From Desulfobulbaceae bacterium (GTDB lineage Bacteria; Desulfobacterota; Desulfobulbia; Desulfobulbales; Desulfobulbaceae): a stretch of DNA of 5,062 nt. A program made the translations under genes and the position numbers. The notes below the pieces were generated by a model. The model did not search any database. It was given only the letters and a program-made list of their open reading frames with translations, and was not told the DNA's origin. Where the stretch lies: contig JALSNT010000055.1 of the NCBI GenBank assembly GCA_026986885.1, forward strand, positions 1 through 5,062, given 5' to 3'. Of the stretch, positions 1-5,062 are shown in pieces; position 1 is the first letter of the stretch, and the number at the start of each line of letters is the position of its first letter.

Positions 1-5
1 GGGAG

Positions 6-1376
6 TTATTCCCCGGTGGATTTTTTGCTTGCAGACAAAGGGTTCTCCGACGAACACCGATCCACCGTTACCTCCAGAGAACCATGGTCCAGGAAGACCA
101 GTGCCTGTTCTCCCGGAGCTATCCGGGTGCTGTCCGTTACCACTTCCATGTTTGTTTTCTTTCTGATAATCGCATAGCCCCTGGCCAGGGTGTTTGCAGG
201 GCCGACCGCCTCCAGTAACTGTAATTGTCGCTGGAGTTTTTCTGTTCGTGTGCTGAGGATTCGTTGCATGGCCCTGACAAGAACATTTTCCAGGATCTTT
301 ACTTTGCTCAAAGAGGCCCTCAGGCGTTGCCTGGGATTGTGTCGCTCAAGGCGGAGCTGGATGACGGCTGTCTGTTGCTGTTTTTCTCTCAGGATGTTTT
401 TTACGCGATGAACGAGCAGCATGGACTGCTGGTCAACCCGTAAAAACAGACCGGCAATGAGGGTGGACATATCGCCAAGTCGTTGCCGCTGCAGGGCAAG
501 TTTGTCGGACAGGCGATCAATTCGGCGTTCCTGCACCAGGATCATCCTGTTTTGCAGGGATGTAACCGTGTCCCTGAGGACTTCTCGATCCGGCAGCAGA
601 AGTTCTGCCGCAGCACTGGGAGTAGCCGCCCGCAGGTCACTGACAAAATCGGCAATGGTGAAGTCGATTTCATGGCCGACTGCGCTGACCACCGGAATGG
701 TCGAGGCGGAAATTGCCCGGGCAAGCCGCTCCTCGTTATATGCCTGCAGGTCTTCGATGGAGCCGCCGCCCCGACAGAGAACAATCACCCCGGTCGCAGA
801 GCTTTTATTCAGTAAATCCAATGCCTGTATTATCTCTTCTGCTGCCTGCGGCCCCTGCACGGCGACCGGGTATACGGCCAGCCGGCTTGCGGGAAAGCGG
901 CGCTGGGCAATACGGATAAAATCATGCACTGCCGCTCCTTCAGGCGAGGTGATTAGGGTTATGTGTTCCGGTATGTCGGGGATTTTTTTCTTTTTATCAC
1001 GATCAAATAATCCTTCGGCATCAAGTTTTCTTTTGAGTTGCTCAAAGGCTGCCTGTAGAGCGCCTGATCCATGAAAATCAATGGTATCAACTATAAGTTG
1101 ATAATCCCCGCGCGGTTCGTAGACCGATATTCTGCCGTGGCAGATAACCTCAAGACCGTCAGCCGGCTGCTCCAGGAGATAGCGTTGCTGCATTTTAAAG
1201 AGAACGGCCTTTATCTGTGCCTGCCTGTCTTTGAGTGAAAAATACAGGTGTCCGGAATACGGCCTGCGCAGATTTGATATTTCGCCGGCAACGCTCAGGT
1301 AGGGAAAGCGGTGTTCCAGCAGGTGTTTTATGCTGCCGTTAATCTCGGAAACAGTATAAATACGTTGTGAATCCAT
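6..1376 (-). CDS. xseA: Exodeoxyribonuclease VII large subunit (XseA)
   Basis: This is the catalytic large subunit of exonuclease VII, which with several copies of the small subunit XseB degrades single-stranded DNA from both ends in the cytoplasm during repair. The 456-residue length is normal for the family. The N-terminal OB-fold region shows GEISN (31-35), SGHLYFSLKD (41-50) and YEPRGDYQ (86-93). The catalytic domain shows TSPEGAAVHD (143-152), RGGGSIEDL (202-210), VGHEID (233-238) and TPSAAAE (252-258). D152, R202, H235 and D238 line up, at a constant offset of three, with E. coli residues I recall as catalytic (D155, R205, H238, D241). Residues about 263-390 are charged, heptad-like and probably the coiled-coil stalk that binds XseB. 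The C-terminal LARGYAI motif lies at 397-403. The start ATG (complement of 1374-1376) has no clear Shine-Dalgarno sequence, and no alternative start codon lies in the roughly 20 codons upstream. xseB is not in the window and may lie just beyond the left edge. Slightly unusual: SPEGAA where SPTGAA is common, and Gln211 where Trp is common. Confidence 0.97.
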   Translation of the reverse strand: MDSQRIYTVSEINGSIKHLLEHRFPYLSVAGEISNLRRPYSGHLYFSLKDRQAQIKAVLFKMQQRYLLEQPADGLEVICHGRISVYEPRGDYQLIVDTIDFHGSGALQAAFEQLKRKLDAEGLFDRDKKKKIPDIPEHITLITSPEGAAVHDFIRIAQRRFPASRLAVYPVAVQGPQAAEEIIQALDLLNKSSATGVIVLCRGGGSIEDLQAYNEERLARAISASTIPVVSAVGHEIDFTIADFVSDLRAATPSAAAELLLPDREVLRDTVTSLQNRMILVQERRIDRLSDKLALQRQRLGDMSTLIAGLFLRVDQQSMLLVHRVKNILREKQQQTAVIQLRLERHNPRQRLRASLSKVKILENVLVRAMQRILSTRTEKLQRQLQLLEAVGPANTLARGYAIIRKKTNMEVVTDSTRIAPGEQALVFLDHGSLEVTVDRCSSENPLSASKKSTGE

Positions 1377-1525
1377 ATAGATGAAAGTAGTTTTTGCTGA
1401 GTCGCCGTTAGTGAAAAAATGGTAATGATTTTTTTTAAATCAACGGGTATAGTTACACGTTTATCTCCATTGAAACAAGCATCCTTTTGTATCTTCATAA
1501 AAGACATTAACCGGCAGAGGACATT
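1377..1525. promoter_or_regulatory. Divergent intergenic region between xseA and the TPR-pan cluster
   Basis: This 149-bp AT-rich gap separates two divergent genes, so it must hold promoters for both unless they are read from elsewhere. For the rightward cluster, candidate elements are a TATAGT hexamer at 1448-1453 (five of six matches to the sigma-70 -10 consensus, without a good -35) and a TTGAAA hexamer at 1470-1475 (five of six to the -35 consensus, with only a poor -10 such as CATAAA at 1496-1501). No single pair is convincing. A purine-rich AGAGGA at 1516-1521 is a good Shine-Dalgarno sequence for the ATG at 1526. No comparable ribosome site precedes xseA on the other strand. No protein-coding gene or RNA gene is recognisable here. 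Confidence 0.5.
1414..1434. repeat. A/T-only inverted repeat in the divergent promoter region
   Basis: A perfect 7-bp inverted repeat, AAAAAAT at 1414-1420 and ATTTTTT at 1428-1434, flanks the 7-nt spacer GGTAATG. It is followed by a TTTAAA palindrome at 1434-1439. An A/T-only stem would be a weak RNA hairpin, so if it matters it is more likely a DNA-level element, such as an operator half-site pair or A-tract upstream element for one of the two divergent promoters. Chance occurrence in AT-rich DNA is quite possible. Confidence 0.35.
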
Positions 1526-2218
1526 ATGGTCGATCAGAGCGTGTTTGATCCAAATAAAATCAGGGAAACCGCAGCCTCGGAAACTTCAGGTCTGCTGGAT
1601 GAGCTTAATCTGCCGCCTGGCTTTATTGCCTTCCTTCGCAAAAATCAACGCCCTCTCTGGATAATTGTTGCCGTTGTTGCCACCGTGGTGACGGTTGTTT
1701 CTCTCTACGGTTCCTATCAGGACTATCGTGAGAATAAAGCCGTCGCAGCCCTTGATGCCGCAATGCTTGCAGATAAGGGACAACAGGTATCGTTATTTAA
1801 ACAGGTTATTACCGACTATGCCTCGACCCCGACCGGCCATTGGGCAAGAATTGAGCTTGCCAAAATAGATATCAAGGCCGGCAGGCTTGACGATGCCATT
1901 GCCCAGTTCACTCAGGTTAACCAGGAGATCAAAGAGGGTAATCCATTAAAGCCGCTTGTCCTCTATAAATTGGCCGGTTTGCTTGAAGAAAAAAAGGATT
2001 ATGATACGGCACTGGCGCGGTATCAGGAATTGGTCATGTTTCATGGTTTCGACGCCGATGCCCAGTATGCCATGGCACGGGTGTATACAGCCATGGATAA
2101 AAAGCCCGAGGCAGTTACCGCCTATCAGCAATATTTAAGTTTAACCGAAAAATCTCCGGCAGGGGGGCAGGGGCGGAAACGGGCCATGGTTGAGTATATC
2201 ATGAAAAAGCTGGAATAA
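1526..2218 (+). CDS. Membrane-anchored tetratricopeptide-repeat protein, YfgM-like
   Basis: A 230-residue protein with a cytoplasmic N-terminus of about 43 residues, one hydrophobic segment at about 44-62, and a soluble helical domain from about residue 64 to the end. Positive residues R38, K39 and R42 precede the membrane segment, so the positive-inside rule places the C-terminal domain in the periplasm. That domain contains two or three TPR-like helix pairs at about 104-137, 141-173 and 175-208, with the usual small and aromatic pattern (GRLDDAIAQF, KDYDTALARY, KKPEAVTAYQQY). The topology and size resemble E. coli YfgM (206 aa), an ancillary factor of the SecYEG translocon and periplasmic chaperone network. 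That is a fold-level resemblance, and the specific function is inferred. The start is supported by AGAGGA five bases upstream of the ATG. The gene is first in a rightward cluster, and its stop lies only 8 bp before panC, so the two are probably co-transcribed. Confidence 0.85.
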   Translation: MVDQSVFDPNKIRETAASETSGLLDELNLPPGFIAFLRKNQRPLWIIVAVVATVVTVVSLYGSYQDYRENKAVAALDAAMLADKGQQVSLFKQVITDYASTPTGHWARIELAKIDIKAGRLDDAIAQFTQVNQEIKEGNPLKPLVLYKLAGLLEEKKDYDTALARYQELVMFHGFDADAQYAMARVYTAMDKKPEAVTAYQQYLSLTEKSPAGGQGRKRAMVEYIMKKLE

Positions 2219-2226
2219 ATCAGTGT

Positions 2227-3081
2227 ATGCGAATTATTAACAGTCCTGCCGACATGGCGGCATGGGCCGGAGAACAGAGAAGTCAGGGGCAGACACTTGC
2301 CCTGGTGCCCACCATGGGATTTTTTCATCAGGGGCATTTAGCCCTGATGGAAAAAGCAGCGAAAAAAGCCCGGCAGGTTATCGTCAGTTTATTCGTCAAT
2401 CCCATCCAGTTCGGAGTCGACGAAGACCTGGATCACTATCCGACCGATCTTGCACGTGATATAGAACTTGCCCGCAAGCAGGGAGTCGCAGTCCTGTTTA
2501 CTCCGCAAACCACGGACATGTATCCCGCAGGATTTCAGACAACCGTCTCAGTCGGTCGCTTGTCCCGCCATCACTGTGGTGCCGACCGTCCCGGCCATTT
2601 TAACGGTGTAACCACCGTGGTCTGTAAATTATTTAATCTGGTTCGTCCTGATTTTGCGGTCTTTGGGGAAAAAGACTTTCAGCAGTTGGCTGTTATTCGC
2701 CGGATGGTCATGGACTTGAACATGGATGTGGAAATTGTGTCCCATCCGATTGTCCGGGAGGTGGACGGACTGGCCATGAGTTCCAGAAACGCCTATCTTG
2801 GGCCGGAAGAACGAAAAAGCGGGTTATGCCTGTCCCGAGGGATCCAACTAGCCCGAGAAAAATTTGCCGCCGGCATGAGGGAAACGGCGTTACTGGAACA
2901 AGAAGTCAGAAAGTGTATAGAATCCATTACCCAGGCTGAAATACAATATATCAGTTTTGTGCATGACGTTACCCTTGACCCTGTCGACATGGCCGATGAA
3001 AATACCCGAATTCTTCTGGCTGTTACCATCGGCGGCCGGGTCAGGCTGATTGATAATGGTTCACTTGCAGGGACTTTCTGA
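2227..3081 (+). CDS. panC: Pantothenate synthetase (pantoate--beta-alanine ligase)
   Basis: PanC condenses pantoate with beta-alanine, using ATP through a pantoyl-adenylate intermediate, to give pantothenate for coenzyme A synthesis in the cytoplasm. The 284-residue length is typical. Family motifs are in order: PTMG (28-31) with HQGH (34-37), the nucleotide-binding HIGH-like site; FVNPIQF (56-62); RPGHF (121-125); KLFNLVRPD (134-142); GEKDFQQ (147-153); and DGLAMSSRN (180-188), the KMSKS-like loop. The C-terminal dimer domain ends with RLIDN near residue 275. The start is chosen because the MRII N-terminus aligns with known PanC proteins and little room is left after the previous gene. There is only a weak TGGA well upstream as a ribosome site, so translation may be coupled to the preceding TPR gene. 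Mildly unusual residues are Thr73 after YP, where Arg is common, and LSRHHCG (112-118), where the family often has LSxxLxG. Downstream is panD, which makes the beta-alanine substrate. Confidence 0.97.
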   Translation: MRIINSPADMAAWAGEQRSQGQTLALVPTMGFFHQGHLALMEKAAKKARQVIVSLFVNPIQFGVDEDLDHYPTDLARDIELARKQGVAVLFTPQTTDMYPAGFQTTVSVGRLSRHHCGADRPGHFNGVTTVVCKLFNLVRPDFAVFGEKDFQQLAVIRRMVMDLNMDVEIVSHPIVREVDGLAMSSRNAYLGPEERKSGLCLSRGIQLAREKFAAGMRETALLEQEVRKCIESITQAEIQYISFVHDVTLDPVDMADENTRILLAVTIGGRVRLIDNGSLAGTF

Positions 3082-3082
3082 T

Positions 3083-3111
3083 TTTTCATTTTTTTTAATA
3101 TTTTTTAATAT
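3083..3111 (+). promoter_or_regulatory. Possible weak sigma-70-type promoter for panD
   Basis: TTTTCA at 3083-3088 (four of six matches to the -35 consensus) is followed after exactly 17 bp by TAATAT at 3106-3111 (four of six to the -10 consensus), about 30 bp before the panD start. The same TAATAT hexamer recurs 10 bp on either side (3096-3101 and 3116-3121) because of the tandem repeat, so the choice of hexamer is ambiguous. AT-rich DNA produces such matches easily, and this is only a candidate. Confidence 0.25.
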
Positions 3112-3120
3112 TTTTTAATA
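3091..3120. repeat. Perfect triple tandem repeat of a 10-bp T-tract unit
   Basis: The unit TTTTTTAATA occurs three times without mismatch at 3091-3100, 3101-3110 and 3111-3120, filling half of the 61-bp gap between panC and panD. Each unit carries a six-base T-tract (A-tract on the other strand), and the spacing of 10 bp is close to one helical turn. That arrangement is known to produce intrinsic DNA curvature. The flanking sequence is also T-rich (3082-3090). No GC-rich hairpin precedes it, so it does not look like an intrinsic terminator. The array could arise or change length by replication slippage. Confidence 0.95.
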
Positions 3121-3142
3121 TCCTATTTCTACAAAGAGAAAA

Positions 3143-3505
3143 ATGCAGCGAATAGTGTTACGGGCCAAACTGCATCGGGCCACCATTACCCAGGCTGATC
3201 TCAACTACGAGGGCAGCCTGACGATTGATAAACAACTGATGCAGGCGGCAGGCATTGTTCCCTTTGAACAGGTCAAGGTGTATAATATCAGCAACGGTGA
3301 ACGCTTTGCAACCTATGCCATAGCCGGTGAACCCGACAGCGGCGTCATTGGGCTTAACGGCGCTGCCGCCCGCAAAGGACATGTCGGTGATCTTATTATT
3401 ATTGCCTGTTACTGTCTCATGGAGGAAAGTGAACTGGTTGGCTATCATCCCGAAATTCTGCTTCTTGATAACGGGAACAGGATTAAAAAAGAACTCGATA
3501 TTTAG
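3143..3505 (+). CDS. panD: Aspartate 1-decarboxylase precursor (PanD)
   Basis: PanD is the pyruvoyl-dependent enzyme that decarboxylates L-aspartate to beta-alanine, the second substrate of PanC. The proenzyme cleaves itself at Gly24-Ser25, and Ser25 becomes the pyruvoyl cofactor. This site is intact here in YEGS (22-25). Other residues that match the E. coli enzyme at identical positions are K9, H11, Y22, R54, T57, Y58 and N72, the last in NGAAA (72-76). The VGDLIIIA strand follows, and the 120-residue length is normal (E. coli has 126). The start at MQRIVLRAKLHR aligns with known N-termini. The ribosome site is weak (AGAG at 3135-3138, four bases from the ATG). The gene is separated from panC by 61 bp of T-rich repeat but is followed after 10 bp by the aminotransferase. 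panM/panZ, the maturation factor of enterics, is not in the window. Confidence 0.97.
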   Translation: MQRIVLRAKLHRATITQADLNYEGSLTIDKQLMQAAGIVPFEQVKVYNISNGERFATYAIAGEPDSGVIGLNGAAARKGHVGDLIIIACYCLMEESELVGYHPEILLLDNGNRIKKELDI

Positions 3506-3509
3506 GTGA
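3504..3509 (+). promoter_or_regulatory. Ribosome binding site overlapping the panD stop codon
   Basis: AGGTGA sits six bases before the ATG at 3516 and overlaps the last two bases of the panD TAG stop. This fixes the aminotransferase start and makes translational coupling with panD likely. Confidence 0.7.
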
Positions 3510-3515
3510 ACGATT

Positions 3516-4715
3516 ATGCCGGGCTTTGAAGTTTTAGGTGAAGAGGAAAAACAGCAGGTACTGGAGGTATTTGATACCGGCGTCCTGTTTCGCTATGAAT
3601 TTGCCGGTGAGCGTAATGATGTGTATAAGGTCCGGGAATTTGAACAGGCCTTTGCCGATTATACAGGCGCTGTCTCTGCCCAGGCGGTAACTTCCGGTAC
3701 TGCGGCCTTAAAGGTTGCCTTAGCCGCCCTTGGCGTCGGAGCAGGGGATGAGGTTATCACCCAGGGCTTTACCTTTGTCGCCACCTGGGAGGCGATTTTT
3801 GATATTGGTGCGGTTCCCGTGTTCACGGAAGTCAATGACACCCTGAACATGGATCCGTCTGATCTTGAAAAAAAGATAACCGACAAAACCAGGGCCATTA
3901 TTCCCGTTCATATGTTAGGCGCTCAGGCGCAGATCAAGGAGATTACAGCCATTGCCGACCGTCATAACATCCCGGTGCTTGAAGATACCGCCCAGGCGGT
4001 CGGTGCCCGCATCGAAGGTCGCCACCTGGGAACCTTCGGCGCCATCGGCACATTTTCCTTTGATCCGGTCAAGACCATGACCACCGGCGAAGGCGGAATG
4101 TGCATAACCAGTGATCAGGAGTTGTGGCGCAATATGTCTGAATATCATGATCACGGGCATGACCATGTTGTCAACCCCGGCGGCCGTGGCGGCGAAGGGC
4201 GCCGTTTTATCGGCTTCAACTATCGGATGATGGAACTGCAGGGCGCCATCGGCCTTGCCCAGCTTGCCAAACTTGATTCGATGATAACCGCCCAGAAAAC
4301 AACAAAACAACAATTAAAAGAGGCGGCGGCCCGGATTCCCGATGTCGGCTTTCGTCATCTGGTTGACGAAGAGGGCGATTCGGCGACCTTTCTGGCATTT
4401 ATGCTGCCCGATAAAGAGCGGGCCGCAGCCGTCAATGCTGTCCTCAGGGAAAACAATGCCGGTGCCATCAATTTCGGTGAGAACAGCTGGCATTTTTATC
4501 CATCCTGGGAGCACCTGCTGGCGGGAAAAACCCTGGCCGACAACGGATGGCCGTTTTTCGCGCACGGAAAACGCAGGGTCATCTATGATCCAAAGGCATT
4601 GCCGGCATCTGCTGAACTGATGAACAGGACCCTTGTCTATCCGATTCCGGTATGCATGAGCAGTGAACGGCTTGAAGAAATGCTTGCTGCTCTGGCAAAG
4701 GCTGCTGCTCTTTAG
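3516..4715 (+). CDS. DegT/DnrJ/EryC1/StrS-family PLP aminotransferase, KdnA-like
   Basis: A 399-residue PLP-dependent sugar aminotransferase of fold type I. SGTAAL (60-65) binds the cofactor phosphate, EDTAQA (156-161) supplies D157 for the pyridine nitrogen, and K186 in FDPVKTMTTGEGG (182-194) is the expected Schiff-base lysine. The GFNYRMMELQGAIGLAQL segment (233-250) is also typical. Several features point to the KdnA subgroup (8-amino-3,8-dideoxy-manno-octulosonate transaminase, which makes Kdo8N for lipopolysaccharide in Shewanella): the MPGFE start, FRYEF followed by RND (25-35), DHGHDH (212-217), EEGDSATFLAFMLP (285-298) and NSWHFYPSWEH (323-333). I compared these with the Shewanella protein from memory. 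The partner oxidase KdnB is not in the window, so the substrate remains an inference, and another nucleotide- or octulosonate-sugar role is possible. The gene follows panD by 10 bp with a good ribosome site, so it probably shares its transcript. Its stop lies 6 bp from the stop of the converging rsmJ. Confidence 0.85.
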   Translation: MPGFEVLGEEEKQQVLEVFDTGVLFRYEFAGERNDVYKVREFEQAFADYTGAVSAQAVTSGTAALKVALAALGVGAGDEVITQGFTFVATWEAIFDIGAVPVFTEVNDTLNMDPSDLEKKITDKTRAIIPVHMLGAQAQIKEITAIADRHNIPVLEDTAQAVGARIEGRHLGTFGAIGTFSFDPVKTMTTGEGGMCITSDQELWRNMSEYHDHGHDHVVNPGGRGGEGRRFIGFNYRMMELQGAIGLAQLAKLDSMITAQKTTKQQLKEAAARIPDVGFRHLVDEEGDSATFLAFMLPDKERAAAVNAVLRENNAGAINFGENSWHFYPSWEHLLAGKTLADNGWPFFAHGKRRVIYDPKALPASAELMNRTLVYPIPVCMSSERLEEMLAALAKAAAL

Positions 4716-4721
4716 TACATT

Positions 4722-5062
4722 TCAGGGTCGCAGATATATGTCAAAACGAATGGTTTTGCCGTCGACCGAGTAAGAAGGGGAGAGGTTAGCCAACCAGGGA
4801 CCCGGTTGTGGACGCTTGACCACCACCCGCCGGGATGCAGTTTCAAGTGCTGTATGGAATAATCCCGCCATCTTGTCACTGCCGCCGGCAAGGGATCTGA
4901 TGATCTGCAACTCTTTTTTGACCTTGGCCGTTTTTTTCTGCTCCGGAAACATGGGATCAAGATAGACGATTTCCACATCCGGTTTTTTTTGTTGCATGTA
5001 CAACCGGGCATCGCCGAAATGGAAGGTAATACGACTGCATATTTCCCTGATCCTGTCATTGT
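4722..5062 (-). CDS. rsmJ: 16S rRNA (guanine1516-N2)-methyltransferase RsmJ, C-terminal part
   Basis: The reading frame enters from the right edge and stops at the complement of 4722-4724, so 112 C-terminal residues are visible and the N-terminus is outside the window. RsmJ (formerly YhiQ) methylates the N2 of G1516 in 16S rRNA using S-adenosylmethionine. Numbered from the first complete visible codon, a GDA at 16-18 probably belongs to the cofactor-binding half. VYLDPMFP (32-39) is the catalytic motif IV in the exact form used by RsmJ. The KKEL sequence and the C-terminal segments RVVVKRP, LAN and RFDIYL also match the E. coli protein (250 aa, so a bit under half is seen). A TTG and an ATG inside the frame near 5003 and 4997 are not real starts, because the homology continues upstream of them. 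The gene converges with the aminotransferase, with 6 bp between stop codons. Confidence 0.9.
   Translation of the reverse strand, partial: NDRIREICSRITFHFGDARLYMQQKKPDVEIVYLDPMFPEQKKTAKVKKELQIIRSLAGGSDKMAGLFHTALETASRRVVVKRPQPGPWLANLSPSYSVDGKTIRFDIYLRP

Noticed and set aside
421..1074. A 217-codon open frame on the plus strand opposite xseA.
   Set aside because: It lies entirely antisense to a clearly conserved XseA reading frame. Its translation is rich in Arg and Ser with no recognisable domain, as expected for an antisense shadow.
1415..1440. Possible Fur-box-like sequence around GGTAATGATT.
   Set aside because: Only a short piece resembles the consensus, and the required dyad arms are not present.
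3065..3120. Possible intrinsic terminator after panC, because of the long T-rich run.
   Set aside because: The only upstream stem is about four weak pairs around CAGG and TTCTG at 3068-3080. It is not GC-rich, and the T-tracts are organised as a 10-bp repeat instead.
4180..4203. GC-rich GGC-repeat stretch inside the aminotransferase gene, considered as a separate repeat element.
   Set aside because: It simply encodes a Gly/Arg-rich loop (PGGRGGEGRR) after the DHGHDH motif, in frame, and shows no exact repeat unit.
3915..4313. A 132-codon minus-strand open frame inside the aminotransferase gene.
   Set aside because: The plus-strand frame has all the catalytic motifs of the family. The minus-strand frame shows no domain and no ribosome site that I can support.
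4712..5059. A second minus-strand frame at the right end, beginning with an ATG near the window edge.
   Set aside because: It overlaps RsmJ in another frame. The RsmJ frame carries DPMFP and the conserved C-terminus and stays open to the edge, so this one is a shadow.

Overview
The window is an ordinary, densely packed stretch of bacterial chromosome with moderate GC content and few gaps. It holds six protein-coding genes, one of them cut by the right edge. I see no tRNA, rRNA, CRISPR array, insertion sequence, phage gene or other sign of a mobile or accessory region. The gene content (YfgM-like TPR protein, panC, panD, a KdnA-like aminotransferase and RsmJ) suggests a Gram-negative bacterium. 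My impression is a Desulfobulbales-type member of the former Deltaproteobacteria, but this rests on protein flavour only and is a low-confidence inference.

Layout, left to right. Positions 6-1376 on the minus strand encode XseA, the large subunit of exodeoxyribonuclease VII, complete with its catalytic residues. A 149-bp divergent intergenic region (1377-1525) separates it from a rightward cluster. That cluster starts with a single-pass membrane protein carrying a periplasmic TPR domain (1526-2218). It continues with pantothenate synthetase PanC (2227-3081), aspartate 1-decarboxylase PanD (3143-3505) and a DegT/DnrJ/EryC1/StrS-fold PLP aminotransferase closest to KdnA (3516-4715). The last gene (4722 to the right edge, minus strand) is the C-terminal half of RsmJ, a 16S rRNA guanine-N2 methyltransferase. 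It converges on the aminotransferase with only 6 bp between the stop codons.

How the genes work together. PanD makes beta-alanine from aspartate, and PanC joins it to pantoate to give pantothenate, the coenzyme A precursor, so these two are direct pathway partners. panB and panE are not in the window. The aminotransferase resembles the enzyme that puts the 8-amino group on Kdo for lipopolysaccharide. It probably serves cell-envelope sugar synthesis and shares the transcript by position rather than by pathway. The TPR protein is likely an envelope or secretion accessory factor. XseA and RsmJ are housekeeping DNA-repair and ribosome-modification enzymes.

The most distinctive non-coding element is a perfect triple tandem repeat of a 10-bp T-rich unit between panC and panD. 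Its period matches the DNA helical turn, so it could be a curved-DNA or promoter element. I found no convincing evidence of an undescribed biological system here.
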